39,722 bases of DNA, taken from positions 58,872 to 98,593 of the forward strand of contig JAHDBA010000009.1 in the NCBI GenBank assembly GCA_020630615.1, read 5' to 3'. The DNA comes from Myxococcota bacterium (GTDB lineage: Bacteria; Myxococcota; UBA727; JAHDBA01). Below are positions 1-8,153 of the stretch, one piece after another (position 1 is the first letter of the stretch; each line of letters starts with the position of its first letter). The translations under genes and the position numbers were made by a program. The notes under the pieces were generated by a model, which did no database searches, was not told the origin of the DNA, and saw only the letters and a program-made list of their open reading frames with translations.

Positions 1-129
1 AATATGAGAACTCAACGCAACTTTCGTGACGCCGGCATCTTGAAGTGCCTTCGCAAGTTCGACAGCGTCCGACCGTGTTTTTGGGCCGTCGTCGATTCCG
101 AAGCATAAATGACAATGAAGGTCGATCAT
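1..129 (-). CDS. PHP-domain protein, CpsB/YwqE-type tyrosine phosphatase-like (N-terminal 43 residues only)
   Basis: Reading leftwards from an ATG at 129, an open frame runs off the window edge. The N-terminus MIDLHCH carries the HxH metal ligand pair of PHP-superfamily hydrolases. It is followed by GIDDGPKT, which matches the conserved GxDDGPxT stretch of CpsB/YwqE manganese-dependent tyrosine phosphatases that control capsule and exopolysaccharide kinases. Residues near the edge (VALSSHI) match the place where the family has a third metal ligand (TPHH). An AAGGTGG ribosome site lies six bases before the ATG, which fixes the start. It is divergent from the glutaredoxin gene, with about 50 bp between them. 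Only the first sixth or so of the protein is visible, so phosphatase rather than another PHP hydrolase is inference from the N-terminal motif. Confidence 0.72.
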   Translation of the reverse strand, partial: MIDLHCHLCFGIDDGPKTRSDAVELAKALQDAGVTKVALSSHI

Positions 130-180
130 TATGCCACCTTAGCGCTTTTCACGGCGCAACAAAAAAGCTAGTCACAAAGA

Positions 181-471
181 ATGAATGTTGAGACTCGAAT
201 ATATACGACACCTTGGTGCCCCGATTGTCACAAAGCGAAGGCATTGCTGGACCGTGCGGGGGTCAAGTACACTGAAGTTGATGTCGATGGCAAAAACGAT
301 GTAAGAGCGTGGTTAAAGAAGAAAAGCGGGCAGCGTACCGTCCCGCAGATATTTTTTAACACATTGAGTATTGGTGGCTGTACCGATTTGGAGTCACTCC
401 TACGATCCAAAACACTTTCTGCGACGTTGGACCGTGCGGCAAACGATCACGCTGGACAACTCGAATTTTAG
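181..471 (+). CDS. Glutaredoxin-family thiol-disulfide oxidoreductase
   Basis: A 96-residue thioredoxin-fold protein. The redox motif CPDC is at residues 13-16, after a short first strand (RIYTTPW). The cis-proline element TVPQIFF and the glutathione-site GGC-TDL element follow in the right order. CPDC rather than CPYC resembles the NrdH/Mrx1 and UXX-star-like small glutaredoxins. It would act in the cytoplasm, reducing disulfides or glutathionylated proteins. The C-terminal tail after the glutaredoxin core is short and polar. It lies 43 bp upstream of ffh on the same strand. The ribosome site is weak (CACAAAGA just before the ATG), but no other start leaves the first strand intact. Confidence 0.85.
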   Translation: MNVETRIYTTPWCPDCHKAKALLDRAGVKYTEVDVDGKNDVRAWLKKKSGQRTVPQIFFNTLSIGGCTDLESLLRSKTLSATLDRAANDHAGQLEF

Positions 472-514
472 TTCGCTGTGAAAGTGACACTCGCACTTTG
501 AAAGGGGATAGATA

Positions 515-2113
515 ATGCTTGAAGGAATAACCCAAGGCTTCAAATCAGCCAGAAATAAATTGCGAGGCAAAGCCGAAATCACGGAATCTGGCATTCAAGA
601 AGCATTGAATGATGTTCGCCTCTCGCTACTCGAGGCTGACGTCGCGTTGCCGGTTGTCAAAAGTTTCCTTGAAACCGTAAAGGCCTCGACACTCGGCTCG
701 GTAGAAAATGTGCGAGGAAAGGGTAAAGACGGCTCAATCAAGAAACGAAGCCCTGCCGACATTTTCGTTAAAGCGTGTTACGATGAGCTCGTTTCGCTCA
801 TGGGTCCTGAGGACTCTCAAATCGCTCTGCCGCAGGGCCCGGCGACTTTGATGATGGTGGGTTTACAGGGCACAGGTAAGACAACAACAACAGCCAAACT
901 TGCCAAGCACTTTATCAAGCAAGGACGAAAGCCAATGCTTGTCGGTGCCGACATTTATCGCCCAGCCGCGATCGAACAGCTGCGTGTTCTTGGTGAACAA
1001 CTTGGAATACCTGTTCATGCAGACCCTTCTATCTCACCGCCCGAGCTCTGCGCACAAGCAAAGCAAAAAGCCAAAGAGTGGCAGCGAGACTTGATTCTTC
1101 TCGACACTGCTGGTCGACTCGCTATCGACGATGAACTCATGGCTGAACTCGCTTCGATAAAAGAACGCACTCGCCCCGACTCGATTCTTCTTGTAGCCGA
1201 TGCCATGATGGGACAAGACGCGGTGCGCACCTCACTCGAGTTTGATCAGAAGCTATCGATCGATGGTTTTATCATGACCAAGCTGGACGGTGATGCTCGC
1301 GGTGGCGCCGCGCTCTCGATTAAAGCAATTACTGGGAAGCCGATTAAGTTTCTTGGGATGGGAGAAAAACTCGACAACCTTGAGGCGTTCCGCCCTGAGG
1401 GCCTTGCAAGTCGAATCCTCGGAATGGGAGATATTGTTGGTCTTGTTCAAGACTTTGAAGAACATGTCGACATGGAAGATGCAGAACAGGACGCAGAGCG
1501 AATGCTCTCCGGAAAGTTCACTTTCGATGACTTCTTAAAACAGATTCAGATGATGAGAAAAATGGGGAGCATCTCCTCGCTCCTTGAAAAGCTACCCGGC
1601 ATGGGCGACATGATGCCAGCAGGAGCCAAAGTTGATGACAATGAATTTGTAAAGCTTGAGGCCATGGTGCAGTCGATGACCCCTGCCGAACGCAAGCGAC
1701 CCAAGCTCATTGAAAAGAGTGCCTCGCGTCAGACGCGCATCGCAAAGGGCTCCGGGCGAAGCGTCCAAGAACTTAAAGATCTGGTGCAGCGCTTCAACAT
1801 GATGAAACAAATGATGCAGGCTGTCGGAATGCAGCCAGGGCTGATGTCGCGTCTTCCAGGCTTCAAAGATATCGCCAAGATGATGGGTGGCGGTGGCATC
1901 GGATTACCACAGGGCCTTATGCCTGGCGGCAATGCGAGCTCACCGAACCTTGCAGCGATGGAGCAAATGATGGGTGGCGGTCGCGGCGGACCTCTTGTTA
2001 CACCGCCGGGTTACTACAGCCCTCCAAGCTCTGGCGCGAACAAACCTAATGCTTCCGCCAAACGAAAGAAACGAAAAGCCCAAAGGAAGGCGCGAAAGAA
2101 AAATCGGCGCTAA
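515..2113 (+). CDS. ffh: Signal recognition particle protein Ffh (SRP54 GTPase)
   Basis: Ffh binds the signal sequences of nascent membrane proteins and docks ribosomes to FtsY through paired GTPases. The 532-residue protein has an N domain (about 1-100) and a G domain with P-loop GLQGTGKTTT at 117-126, DTAGR at 197-201 and TKLDGDARGG at 255-264. The Met-rich M domain (about 325-460) includes the RNA-binding KGSGRS element near 411-416. An AAAGGGG ribosome site precedes the ATG. The tail is longer than in E. coli Ffh (453 residues): after the M domain come Gly/Met-rich segments, a Pro/Ser linker and a very basic Lys/Arg end (about 510-532). The frequent rpsP-rimM-trmD neighbours are not downstream here; zapA is. 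Confidence 0.97.
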   Translation: MLEGITQGFKSARNKLRGKAEITESGIQEALNDVRLSLLEADVALPVVKSFLETVKASTLGSVENVRGKGKDGSIKKRSPADIFVKACYDELVSLMGPEDSQIALPQGPATLMMVGLQGTGKTTTTAKLAKHFIKQGRKPMLVGADIYRPAAIEQLRVLGEQLGIPVHADPSISPPELCAQAKQKAKEWQRDLILLDTAGRLAIDDELMAELASIKERTRPDSILLVADAMMGQDAVRTSLEFDQKLSIDGFIMTKLDGDARGGAALSIKAITGKPIKFLGMGEKLDNLEAFRPEGLASRILGMGDIVGLVQDFEEHVDMEDAEQDAERMLSGKFTFDDFLKQIQMMRKMGSISSLLEKLPGMGDMMPAGAKVDDNEFVKLEAMVQSMTPAERKRPKLIEKSASRQTRIAKGSGRSVQELKDLVQRFNMMKQMMQAVGMQPGLMSRLPGFKDIAKMMGGGGIGLPQGLMPGGNASSPNLAAMEQMMGGGRGGPLVTPPGYYSPPSSGANKPNASAKRKKRKAQRKARKKNRR

Positions 2114-2218
2114 CCGAATCTTCTCGTCGAGGGAACATTGCGAGGCGGGTCTTTAAGTGTCCCAGGCGCTAGGAATAACCAACCGATTCGTCTCACACAT
2201 GCCTCGATGATTTCCTTG

Positions 2219-2238
2219 ATTTTAATCTTTATTAAAAT
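2219..2238. promoter_or_regulatory. AT-rich perfect inverted repeat upstream of zapA
   Basis: ATTTTAAT, a four-base spacer (CTTT), then ATTAAAAT form a perfect 8-bp inverted repeat, 48 bp before the zapA start in the 172-bp ffh-zapA gap. It has no GC-rich stem, so it is a poor intrinsic terminator. An operator or part of an AT-rich promoter region is possible. No other strong signal is seen in this gap. Confidence 0.3.
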
Positions 2239-2285
2239 GTGAACTTTGGATATCGTTGGACCTTAGTTTTTGATCAGGTGGCACT

Positions 2286-2726
2286 ATGAAGAAAAAGATC
2301 GATGTTCAACTCTTGGGGAAAACGTTCACAGTTCGCTCCAACAAAGACGCATCCTACATCAATAAGGTCGCCAACTTTGTAACGCGGCGCTTTGAAGAAA
2401 TTCGGCGTAAGGCACCGACCCTAACACAAGAGGAGCTCGGCTTGCTTGTCGCCCTTAATATCTCGGACGACCTTATGTCCAACCAAGCCGAGGCACTTGA
2501 GAAGGTCAACGCACTTGAGGTGCGCCTCGAAAAAATGGTGGCCTCACTCTCTGGCTCAACCGCAAATGCAGCCTCCTTAGCAGACGACATCCGGGGCAAT
2601 GCAACCCAAAGTGCACCGGTTTTGCGTTCTCCGACACGCGTAGGCAGCGATGTTGATGTTGTGCTCGATGCAGAGAAAAATAATAGGGTGCACCAACAAG
2701 AGTTTGTGATGGTGAGTGAGCACTAG
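2286..2726 (+). CDS. zapA: Cell division protein ZapA
   Basis: ZapA bundles and stabilises FtsZ protofilaments at the division ring. The 146-residue protein begins with a beta-strand pair typical of the family (KIDVQLLGKTFTVRSN). The long helix follows, including VANFVTRRFEEIRRK and the conserved LLVALNISDDL patch, then a coiled coil through about residue 90. The last 50 residues are polar and low in complexity, making it longer than E. coli ZapA (109). AGGTGG lies five bases before the ATG. It sits directly upstream of a 6S RNA and a 5-formyltetrahydrofolate cyclo-ligase gene, the classical arrangement in many proteobacteria, which supports the call. Confidence 0.93.
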   Translation: MKKKIDVQLLGKTFTVRSNKDASYINKVANFVTRRFEEIRRKAPTLTQEELGLLVALNISDDLMSNQAEALEKVNALEVRLEKMVASLSGSTANAASLADDIRGNATQSAPVLRSPTRVGSDVDVVLDAEKNNRVHQQEFVMVSEH

Positions 2727-2777
2727 TGCTGATCGAATGTGGCCCAAAATCTTTGAAATCATTTTATCACCCCGCGC

Positions 2778-2806
2778 TTGCAGAGCTAAGTGCAGAAAGT
2801 TAAGCT
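2778..2806 (+). promoter_or_regulatory. Predicted sigma-70 promoter of the 6S RNA
   Basis: TTGCAG at 2778-2783 and TAAGCT at 2801-2806 are separated by 17 bp. The start point this predicts, about 2812, coincides with the 5' strand of the closing stem of the 6S RNA. The boxes match the consensus only moderately; the agreement with the RNA end is the main support. Confidence 0.5.
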
Positions 2807-2807
2807 T

Positions 2808-2975
2808 GTAATGCGGCGGACTTCTGATGCGCTCTGAACCGTAATATTTTGACCGGAGTCCGCTCCGTTCGGGTTTGAGCATGCTCGCCTCGATAGTGAG
2901 AAGCCTTCCCCCGTTCGCTTGGGCACCACCTAGCTTTTGCTGGGTTCTGGGTCGCCAAGAGGCCGCCGCACTTTC
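2808..2975 (+). ncRNA. ssrS: 6S RNA (RNA polymerase-binding regulator)
   Basis: 6S RNA mimics an open promoter and sequesters housekeeping RNA polymerase in slow growth. The 303-bp gap between zapA and the cyclo-ligase gene contains hallmark 6S sequence: GAGCATGCTCG followed by GTGAGAAGCCTT (2877-2909), matching the conserved core of E. coli ssrS. Upstream, CTGAACCG-TAATATTTTGACC corresponds to its CUGAGCCG-AUAUUU region. The ends pair: TGCGGCGG at 2812-2819 with CCGCCGCA at 2963-2970, giving about 160 nt. An internal hairpin (ACCTAGC, TTTT loop, GCTGGGT) lies in the 3' half. The position zapA-ssrS-cyclo-ligase is as in E. coli. End coordinates are approximate. Confidence 0.88.
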
Positions 2976-3029
2976 ATTCCCTTTCATCTTGAATTTGACT
3001 GCAGTATGAAATTCCTCTCCGAAAGAAAA

Positions 3030-3611
3030 ATGGTTTTTCGTGAATCGGCAAGAACGAAGCTTGCCAATTTAAGTGTGAAGCGGCGAAGATTGATGTCCAA
3101 CACAATTTCGCAGCGGCTCAACGAAATGCTCTTAAGCCTTATGGCTCAGAAGAAAGGTGGTACAAACTCGAATCGAATGCGTGTTGGGGTGTTTATTGCA
3201 TTGCCGAGCGAGCCTATCATTGCCTTTGATGATTTACAGGCTGGCCCCACAGGAACTATTGCGTTTGGATTGCCCGGTGGCGATCAAAGAGCACCCTATT
3301 TCCAGGAATGGAACATGGGCCCCGCTTCGCTTCAAAGAACACCATGGGGAACCTTCTCGGCGCAACAAGACTCGCCTCGGATGTCGCTCGAGCATCTTGA
3401 TCTCGTTGTTGTCCCCGGGCGAGCCTTCACACCTTTGGGGCAACGCTTGGGTAGAGGTTTGGGGTATTACGATCGGCTCATCCGCGACTATCGTCAGAAA
3501 TGCTCACTCCCAAAGGTAATTGGCGTAGCCTATTCGTGTCAAATGGTTGATGTGCTTCCCTGTAGTGACTATGACGAAGAGGTCGATTGGGTACTCCATG
3601 AAAAATGCTAG
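3030..3611 (+). CDS. 5-formyltetrahydrofolate cyclo-ligase (5,10-methenyl-THF synthetase)
   Basis: This enzyme uses ATP to convert 5-formyltetrahydrofolate to 5,10-methenyltetrahydrofolate. The signature GQRLGRGLGYYDRLI lies in the last third and matches GQRLGxGGGFYDR of the family. Before it is LDLVVVPGRAFTPLG, and after it VIGVAYSCQMVDVLPCSDYDEEVDWV, the substrate-side end. The N-terminal basic helix SVKRRRLMS is the ATP-site helix. The ATG at 3030 has GAAAG just ahead of it and gives 193 residues, near the usual 180-200. An ATG at 3006 (201 residues) is also possible. Adjacency to 6S RNA matches E. coli ygfA (fau). The middle segment, where GELDT is usual, is divergent. Confidence 0.87.
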   Translation: MVFRESARTKLANLSVKRRRLMSNTISQRLNEMLLSLMAQKKGGTNSNRMRVGVFIALPSEPIIAFDDLQAGPTGTIAFGLPGGDQRAPYFQEWNMGPASLQRTPWGTFSAQQDSPRMSLEHLDLVVVPGRAFTPLGQRLGRGLGYYDRLIRDYRQKCSLPKVIGVAYSCQMVDVLPCSDYDEEVDWVLHEKC

Positions 3612-3659
3612 TGCGGTCCTTTTCTGAAAAGTATAAAAAGCGCCAAGGAAGTTAAGCGA

Positions 3660-4889
3660 ATGACCAAGAATGCTGAAGAACAATTGGATTTAATTACGGA
3701 AGGCTGTGTTGACGTACATGTGCGGGGCGAGTTGAAAGCAAAACTCGAAAAGAGCATCAAAAGTGGAACACCACTCAAAGTTAAAGCAGGATTTGACCCC
3801 ACTGCACCTGACCTACATTTAGGACACACGTTGCTCCTTTCAAAGCTCAAGACTTTTCAAGCTCTTGGCCATGAAGTGATATTCCTTGTCGGCGATTTTA
3901 CAGCATCCATCGGGGACCCGACTGGAAAGAACAAAGCCAGGCCCCCTTTGGACAGAGAGACCATCGATGCCAATGCTGAGACCTATCAAGATCAGGCCTT
4001 TACTGTCTTGGATCGCTCTAAAACGATACTCCGACGTAATCGCGAATGGTTCGATGCGATGTCGGCAACACAATTGATTCACTTGTGTGCGAAAGTCCCC
4101 TTGGCTCGAATGATTGAGCGTGACGATTTTGAAAAACGCATTCAGGCGCAAGAGTCGATTTCGTTGCACGAGCTTCTCTATCCGATTGCACAAGCGTATG
4201 ACTCCGTGATGCTTAACGCTGACATCGAATTGGGGGGCACCGATCAGCTTTTCAACTTACTGATGGGTCGTCACCTTATGAAAGCCCACCAACAAGAGCC
4301 CCAATGTATTTTGACATTGCCTATCCTCGAGGGCACGGATGCGAAACTGGCGGGCGGAAAAGTGCAAGGCGCAAAAATGTCCAAGTCGCTCAACAACTAT
4401 GTCGGCGTTAAGGAAAGCCCTCGTGAACAGTTTGGGAAAATGATGAGCATTGGTGATGGGCTTATGTCACGATATTTCGAACTTCTTTCTTGGAAGCCAA
4501 AGGACGAGATACAGGCATTGTTAGCCGGTCATCCGAAGCACGCAAAAGTCGCCCTTGCCAAAGAGATCGTTGCGCGTTTTCATAACAGGGAAGCTGCCAA
4601 CGCTGCAGAAGCAGAGTTCAATACCCTTTTCGGTGCAAAGAAAGAGGCGCAAATACCCGATGACGCTCCCACATTCGTTGTGGCTACGGATCTCTTCGAC
4701 GACCTGCCGGCACTTCTTGTTCACATTGGTTTTGTGAAGTCAAAATCGGAGGCACGAAGGCAGATTAAAGGGCGAGCGCTTGTCGTGAATGGTGTTCGTC
4801 TCGAAGAAGGATGCGCCCCCATCGATGCCAAAGACTCTGAGTTTAGAATGGGCAAGAAACGATGGGCACGTGTTCATGTCGCAGACTAA
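3660..4889 (+). CDS. tyrS: Tyrosyl-tRNA synthetase
   Basis: Charges tRNA-Tyr with tyrosine in the cytoplasm. This class I synthetase of 409 residues has HLGH at 53-56 (HIGH motif), GGTDQLFNLLMGR in the tyrosine site region and KMSKS at 239-243. A C-terminal S4-type RNA-binding domain is visible (HIGFVKSKSEARRQIKGRALVVNG, about 350-385). AAGGA lies upstream of the ATG at 3660. Length and HLGH/KMSKS spacing fit the TyrZ-like bacterial branch rather than E. coli TyrS. The last 14 bases overlap the start of the next gene, suggesting translational coupling. Confidence 0.96.
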   Translation: MTKNAEEQLDLITEGCVDVHVRGELKAKLEKSIKSGTPLKVKAGFDPTAPDLHLGHTLLLSKLKTFQALGHEVIFLVGDFTASIGDPTGKNKARPPLDRETIDANAETYQDQAFTVLDRSKTILRRNREWFDAMSATQLIHLCAKVPLARMIERDDFEKRIQAQESISLHELLYPIAQAYDSVMLNADIELGGTDQLFNLLMGRHLMKAHQQEPQCILTLPILEGTDAKLAGGKVQGAKMSKSLNNYVGVKESPREQFGKMMSIGDGLMSRYFELLSWKPKDEIQALLAGHPKHAKVALAKEIVARFHNREAANAAEAEFNTLFGAKKEAQIPDDAPTFVVATDLFDDLPALLVHIGFVKSKSEARRQIKGRALVVNGVRLEEGCAPIDAKDSEFRMGKKRWARVHVAD

Positions 4890-6021
4890 TCACAAAGAAC
4901 CTCGGGAAGAGGATTTTTTGCACGAGCCCCTGAGCCCCGCATCAAAGGCTAACGAGACTCCAACCGATGAGACGGACTTAAACGTAAAAAGCTCTCGTCT
5001 CGGCTGGGCTATGAGCAAGCTTTGGCTTTGGAGCGGCCCTATCTTTCCCTGGTGCAGCCTTGGCTTAGGCATTGCAGGCGCACTTATGATGGAGCGAACA
5101 CCCAAAGTTGTACCCATCCTAGTGGCCGCGTTGGTTGCGGGCGCTGCGACCCTTGCCTGTTGGCAAATAGTCCTCACACGCGCAAAAAAACACATGCCTG
5201 CATATTTGCGTTGGGCAGAGCTTGGACTGGTTGGACTTTTTCAGAATGCAGTTCAGCAAACACTTCTCTTCTCAATTCCATTTTATGCGCAAAGCATGGA
5301 CTGGAGCAACTTAAAGCATTGGATTTTCATTTGCGCCTTGATCGCTACAGCCGGAGCAACCTTATGGGACCCACTCTTTGAACGTATTTCCTCAAAAGTC
5401 GCCCTACGCTGTGTGTATCTTCTTGTCGCCTCTACGCTCTCACTTAATATTGCAATGGTGCTACTAGGGGTTGAAAGCGCCGTCGCTTTTCCGCTAAGCG
5501 TAGTTATCGCTAGTGTCACGACCCTTGTATCCTTTCTTGGGGATACCTACGCTTTGTACGTATGGGAATGGCCCAAGGAACGCCTGATAACACTTGCATT
5601 CTTAGGGCTTGCATTGCCTCTCGTGTACACGGGCGGGAGTCACCTCCCACCAGCGCCCTTACGACTTATTGCTATTAGCCTAGGGGCGAAAGGAGACGGC
5701 TACACAATTTCAAAGCCAATTCAGGAAATATCACGCATCGATTCCCCCATAACATGCATGAGCGCAATTCACGCCCCATTGGGACTCAGCGAAGAACTCA
5801 GCCATCAATGGACCATGCAGGGCGAGGTTATCGACTCGATTCAACTCTCCATCAAAGGAGGCAGGGAGCAAGGCTTTCGCACCTTCTCAACCAAGCGAAA
5901 CTTCCCACAAATACCTTCTTCATCCAAACACGACAGTGATCATCGGGTACGCTTTCGCTGCGAAGTACAAAATGCCTTTGGGCAGTCCCTCGGAGGAGCA
6001 GAGTTCTTCTTAAAGCGCTAA
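4876..6021 (+). CDS. DUF5924/DUF2914-type multi-spanning membrane protein
   Basis: A 381-residue protein with a charged N-terminal tail (about 45 residues) and roughly seven hydrophobic segments between about 50 and 270. A soluble C-terminal domain starts near residue 285. That domain has the pattern of DUF2914: a short strand, SHQWTMQGEVIDS, a Ser/Arg-containing strand (GFRTFSTKR) and a final strand pair ending GGAEFFL. The N-terminal membrane part resembles the DUF5924 domain often fused to it in deltaproteobacteria. The function is unknown. The start chosen overlaps tyrS by 14 bp and has no good ribosome site, so coupling to tyrS translation is likely. It converges on the next gene with only 2 bp between stops. 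Family assignment is from memory of pattern. Confidence 0.7.
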   Translation: MSQTNHKEPREEDFLHEPLSPASKANETPTDETDLNVKSSRLGWAMSKLWLWSGPIFPWCSLGLGIAGALMMERTPKVVPILVAALVAGAATLACWQIVLTRAKKHMPAYLRWAELGLVGLFQNAVQQTLLFSIPFYAQSMDWSNLKHWIFICALIATAGATLWDPLFERISSKVALRCVYLLVASTLSLNIAMVLLGVESAVAFPLSVVIASVTTLVSFLGDTYALYVWEWPKERLITLAFLGLALPLVYTGGSHLPPAPLRLIAISLGAKGDGYTISKPIQEISRIDSPITCMSAIHAPLGLSEELSHQWTMQGEVIDSIQLSIKGGREQGFRTFSTKRNFPQIPSSSKHDSDHRVRFRCEVQNAFGQSLGGAEFFLKR

Positions 6022-6023
6022 TT

Positions 6024-6629
6024 TTACTTTTTCTTCTTCGCCTCTGACGCCGCCAACGAGGCAGCCTTCGTTTCCTCGTACACACCCTCAAGGTGGTCGC
6101 GTGCACCCGGGTCGACAAAATAGATGAAACGCTGGCGCATCTTTGTGTCAATCCCCTCCGAGCGGCGAATGCGCTCTTCGTTTCGAGTTTGAGGTGCATT
6201 TCGATACCGTTTCGAACTGCGTCGACGCTGAACTTGAACTTGAACGATCTCGATTCGCATTGTTTGATGGTAAAACTCAATATCATAGACACCGGGACTT
6301 TTCTCCAAAAGTCGCGACTGAATTCTCGTATTGCCGCCGCCCATAAGGCTTTTTTCGCCGATGACCTTCTGGCCCCCCTTCATAACCGCATAGCCTTCAT
6401 CACTTAGAAAGTCCTCCACCACGTGATAGAGGTCCTCTGGCGACCCTTCAAATTCGTAATCAGCCAATGCCTGAGCACGTGCTGTGCGCGCGGCCTGAGC
6501 CGCACGTGCTGCTGCACACCCAGAAAGCGTGAGAAGAACAAGTGCAGCCAAAGAGAGTGAATAAAAGCGTCGAGGATTCGTCTCTACGTATTGTAATGAG
6601 GGCCTTCTTTTCACACGAGAGGATGTCAT
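6024..6629 (-). CDS. Predicted lipoprotein, unknown function
   Basis: From the ATG at 6629 the 201-residue product has a basic N-terminus and a hydrophobic stretch (SLSLAALVLLTLSGC) ending in a lipobox, with the lipidated Cys at residue 38. An Ala/Arg-rich helix, a mixed alpha/beta region of about 100 residues and a Lys-run tail (KKKK) follow. The segment EDLYHVVEDFLSDEGY suggests a small periplasmic domain; I do not recognise the family. An in-frame ATG at 6746 would overlap the upstream gene by 11 bp and put 39 extra residues before the signal peptide, so the later start is preferred. Neither start has a clear ribosome site. It is the last gene of a minus-strand lipoprotein-rich run. Confidence 0.65.
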   Translation of the reverse strand: MTSSRVKRRPSLQYVETNPRRFYSLSLAALVLLTLSGCAAARAAQAARTARAQALADYEFEGSPEDLYHVVEDFLSDEGYAVMKGGQKVIGEKSLMGGGNTRIQSRLLEKSPGVYDIEFYHQTMRIEIVQVQVQRRRSSKRYRNAPQTRNEERIRRSEGIDTKMRQRFIYFVDPGARDHLEGVYEETKAASLAASEAKKKK

Positions 6630-6735
6630 GTGGATATTGAGGGCGGTCACTTTTCTTTGATTCCAATGAACAGACGGCATTCCAGGCTCCCTTGTCGAAA
6701 CACTTTGTTTTCCGTGTGTATTTTGTGATGACGGA

Positions 6736-7464
6736 TTAGTAGGCATCCAGGATTATTGTCCGAGCGTCGCTCGAACTCGCAACAATCGAGACCTCACTGA
6801 GCCCGCTCGCATCAACATTTGGGGCAAACAAGTGCTCGACTCGCAGCGTCGCCTCACAGTCCGAATCATCGTCCGGGAAGAACAAGCCAATCTCTTCATC
6901 CAAAAAGAGAAATGAAGCCGCTCCTTCTACCATTTCTCGAGTAAGCGACTCATTGCATTGCCCTCGCAAGAAGACTGTTGTCTGCGCAGGCGGAGCTACT
7001 GGATCCCACTGAACCATCAGGTCGTTGTCGACAACAATTCGTTCTCCGGAGAGCGGTGCCACTATACGAGCACCTGGCACAAGTGGAATCTGAAAACTTT
7101 CGTTTTGATCATCATGACTGAACTCAAGCGTGAGATACTTCACATTTGAATTGATAAGCTGAAGATCTGTTGCAAGCATCGATGGGCCGGACACTGCAAG
7201 ATCGATTTCCACATCGTTTTCGTCTTTGAGCGAGAGTGAGCTTTCTCCATCGAGTTCCAGGCGCACCCGAGAGTCAACATTCTCTTCAAACAAGGTAATT
7301 TCAATTTCGCAAATATTGTTCGGTTCACATCGACTGTTGACTCCAAGAGCAACCTCTTCAAAAGTGTAATCCGACAAGAGCTCTATTTTGAGACACCCCG
7401 AGGCACTCAAGCCCCAAAGCCACATCGATACAATAACACTATAACAATAGAAGCCTTTGCTCAT
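6736..7464 (-). CDS. Predicted lipoprotein, unknown function
   Basis: The 242-residue protein has a short signal peptide with lipobox (SASGC, Cys at 24), so it should be exported and lipid-anchored. The mature part is acidic and strand-rich, with a plausible Ig-like or carbohydrate-binding-like beta fold around 140-165 (VAPLSGERIVVDNDLMVQWD), a phrase common in extracellular beta-sandwich domains. A GGAGGGG ribosome site lies immediately before the ATG at 7464. I do not recognise the family. It follows the FHA gene by about 100 bp on the same strand. Confidence 0.7.
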   Translation of the reverse strand: MSKGFYCYSVIVSMWLWGLSASGCLKIELLSDYTFEEVALGVNSRCEPNNICEIEITLFEENVDSRVRLELDGESSLSLKDENDVEIDLAVSGPSMLATDLQLINSNVKYLTLEFSHDDQNESFQIPLVPGARIVAPLSGERIVVDNDLMVQWDPVAPPAQTTVFLRGQCNESLTREMVEGAASFLFLDEEIGLFFPDDDSDCEATLRVEHLFAPNVDASGLSEVSIVASSSDARTIILDAY

Positions 7465-7563
7465 CGCCCCTCCACAACGCCTAACCTTAACTCAGGTAAT
7501 TGAAGGGCTCAATTCTTGAGATCGACTTTATTTGAAGCTTGGCGGCGTAACAGAACACCGAAT

Positions 7564-8043
7564 TCACACCTCAAATAGGAATCGCACACCAGAAACCTCA
7601 AATCGGTCGCCATGACCGAGTCGCATTTCTTGTGTTACAAAGCCTTTCACAAGAACGTCACACTCTTCGTTTGCTTTGAAACGATAAAATCCCGTCGCGT
7701 CTCGAGAAATCACCAAATGAACTCCTGAAACACCCTCGATGTCCAATACAATATCGTTTTCCCGATCACGGCCAATTCGCGTACGCCCCGCATTGAGAGT
7801 TGCGCGCCCTTGTCGCTGTTCTGGGCTGATCCATCTTAATCGCCCCAAGGGTGACTGTCTGCGTTCAGCACGTCGCTCTTCATTATTCGAATATTCAGTC
7901 GGAGGTATTTCGTTGTTGGAGATATCAAGATCAACACGCCAAGGATCACGTTTGCGTTGAAGCCCCTTTCCTCTTTTTCCATCTTCTGACGAAAGCCTGC
8001 TTTCATTGGCCTCACCAGAGTGTCCACCTTCATGAGCAGCCAC
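7564..8043 (-). CDS. FHA-domain protein
   Basis: The 159-residue protein has a disordered, charged N-terminal half (1-75) and a forkhead-associated domain at the C-terminus (about 80-159). Recognisable FHA elements are TRIGRDRENDIVL (the GR loop), then GVSGVHLVISRD (the SxxH phosphothreonine-contact motif), and the closing strands GDRFEVSGVRFLFEV. FHA domains bind phosphothreonine peptides, so it could be a target or adaptor of a Ser/Thr kinase such as the one at 16059-17426. That link is inference. The start is GTG at 8043, supported by AAGGGAG seven bases upstream. Confidence 0.8.
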   Translation of the reverse strand: MAAHEGGHSGEANESRLSSEDGKRGKGLQRKRDPWRVDLDISNNEIPPTEYSNNEERRAERRQSPLGRLRWISPEQRQGRATLNAGRTRIGRDRENDIVLDIEGVSGVHLVISRDATGFYRFKANEECDVLVKGFVTQEMRLGHGDRFEVSGVRFLFEV

Positions 8044-8153
8044 AATACAACTCCCTTTTGCTTTCAGGATAGCGAAATAGAGGCGCTCATGACAAGAGTG
8101 ACTTCACCTTCTTTGCACTCCACTCAAAACCACCACACAGAAAAAGATGAAAT

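Noticed and set aside
2982..2996. TTTCA-TCT-TGAAT as a third copy of the operator found at 24756-24792
   Set aside because: One half-site is imperfect, it stands alone and there is no -24/-12 promoter nearby; most likely chance.
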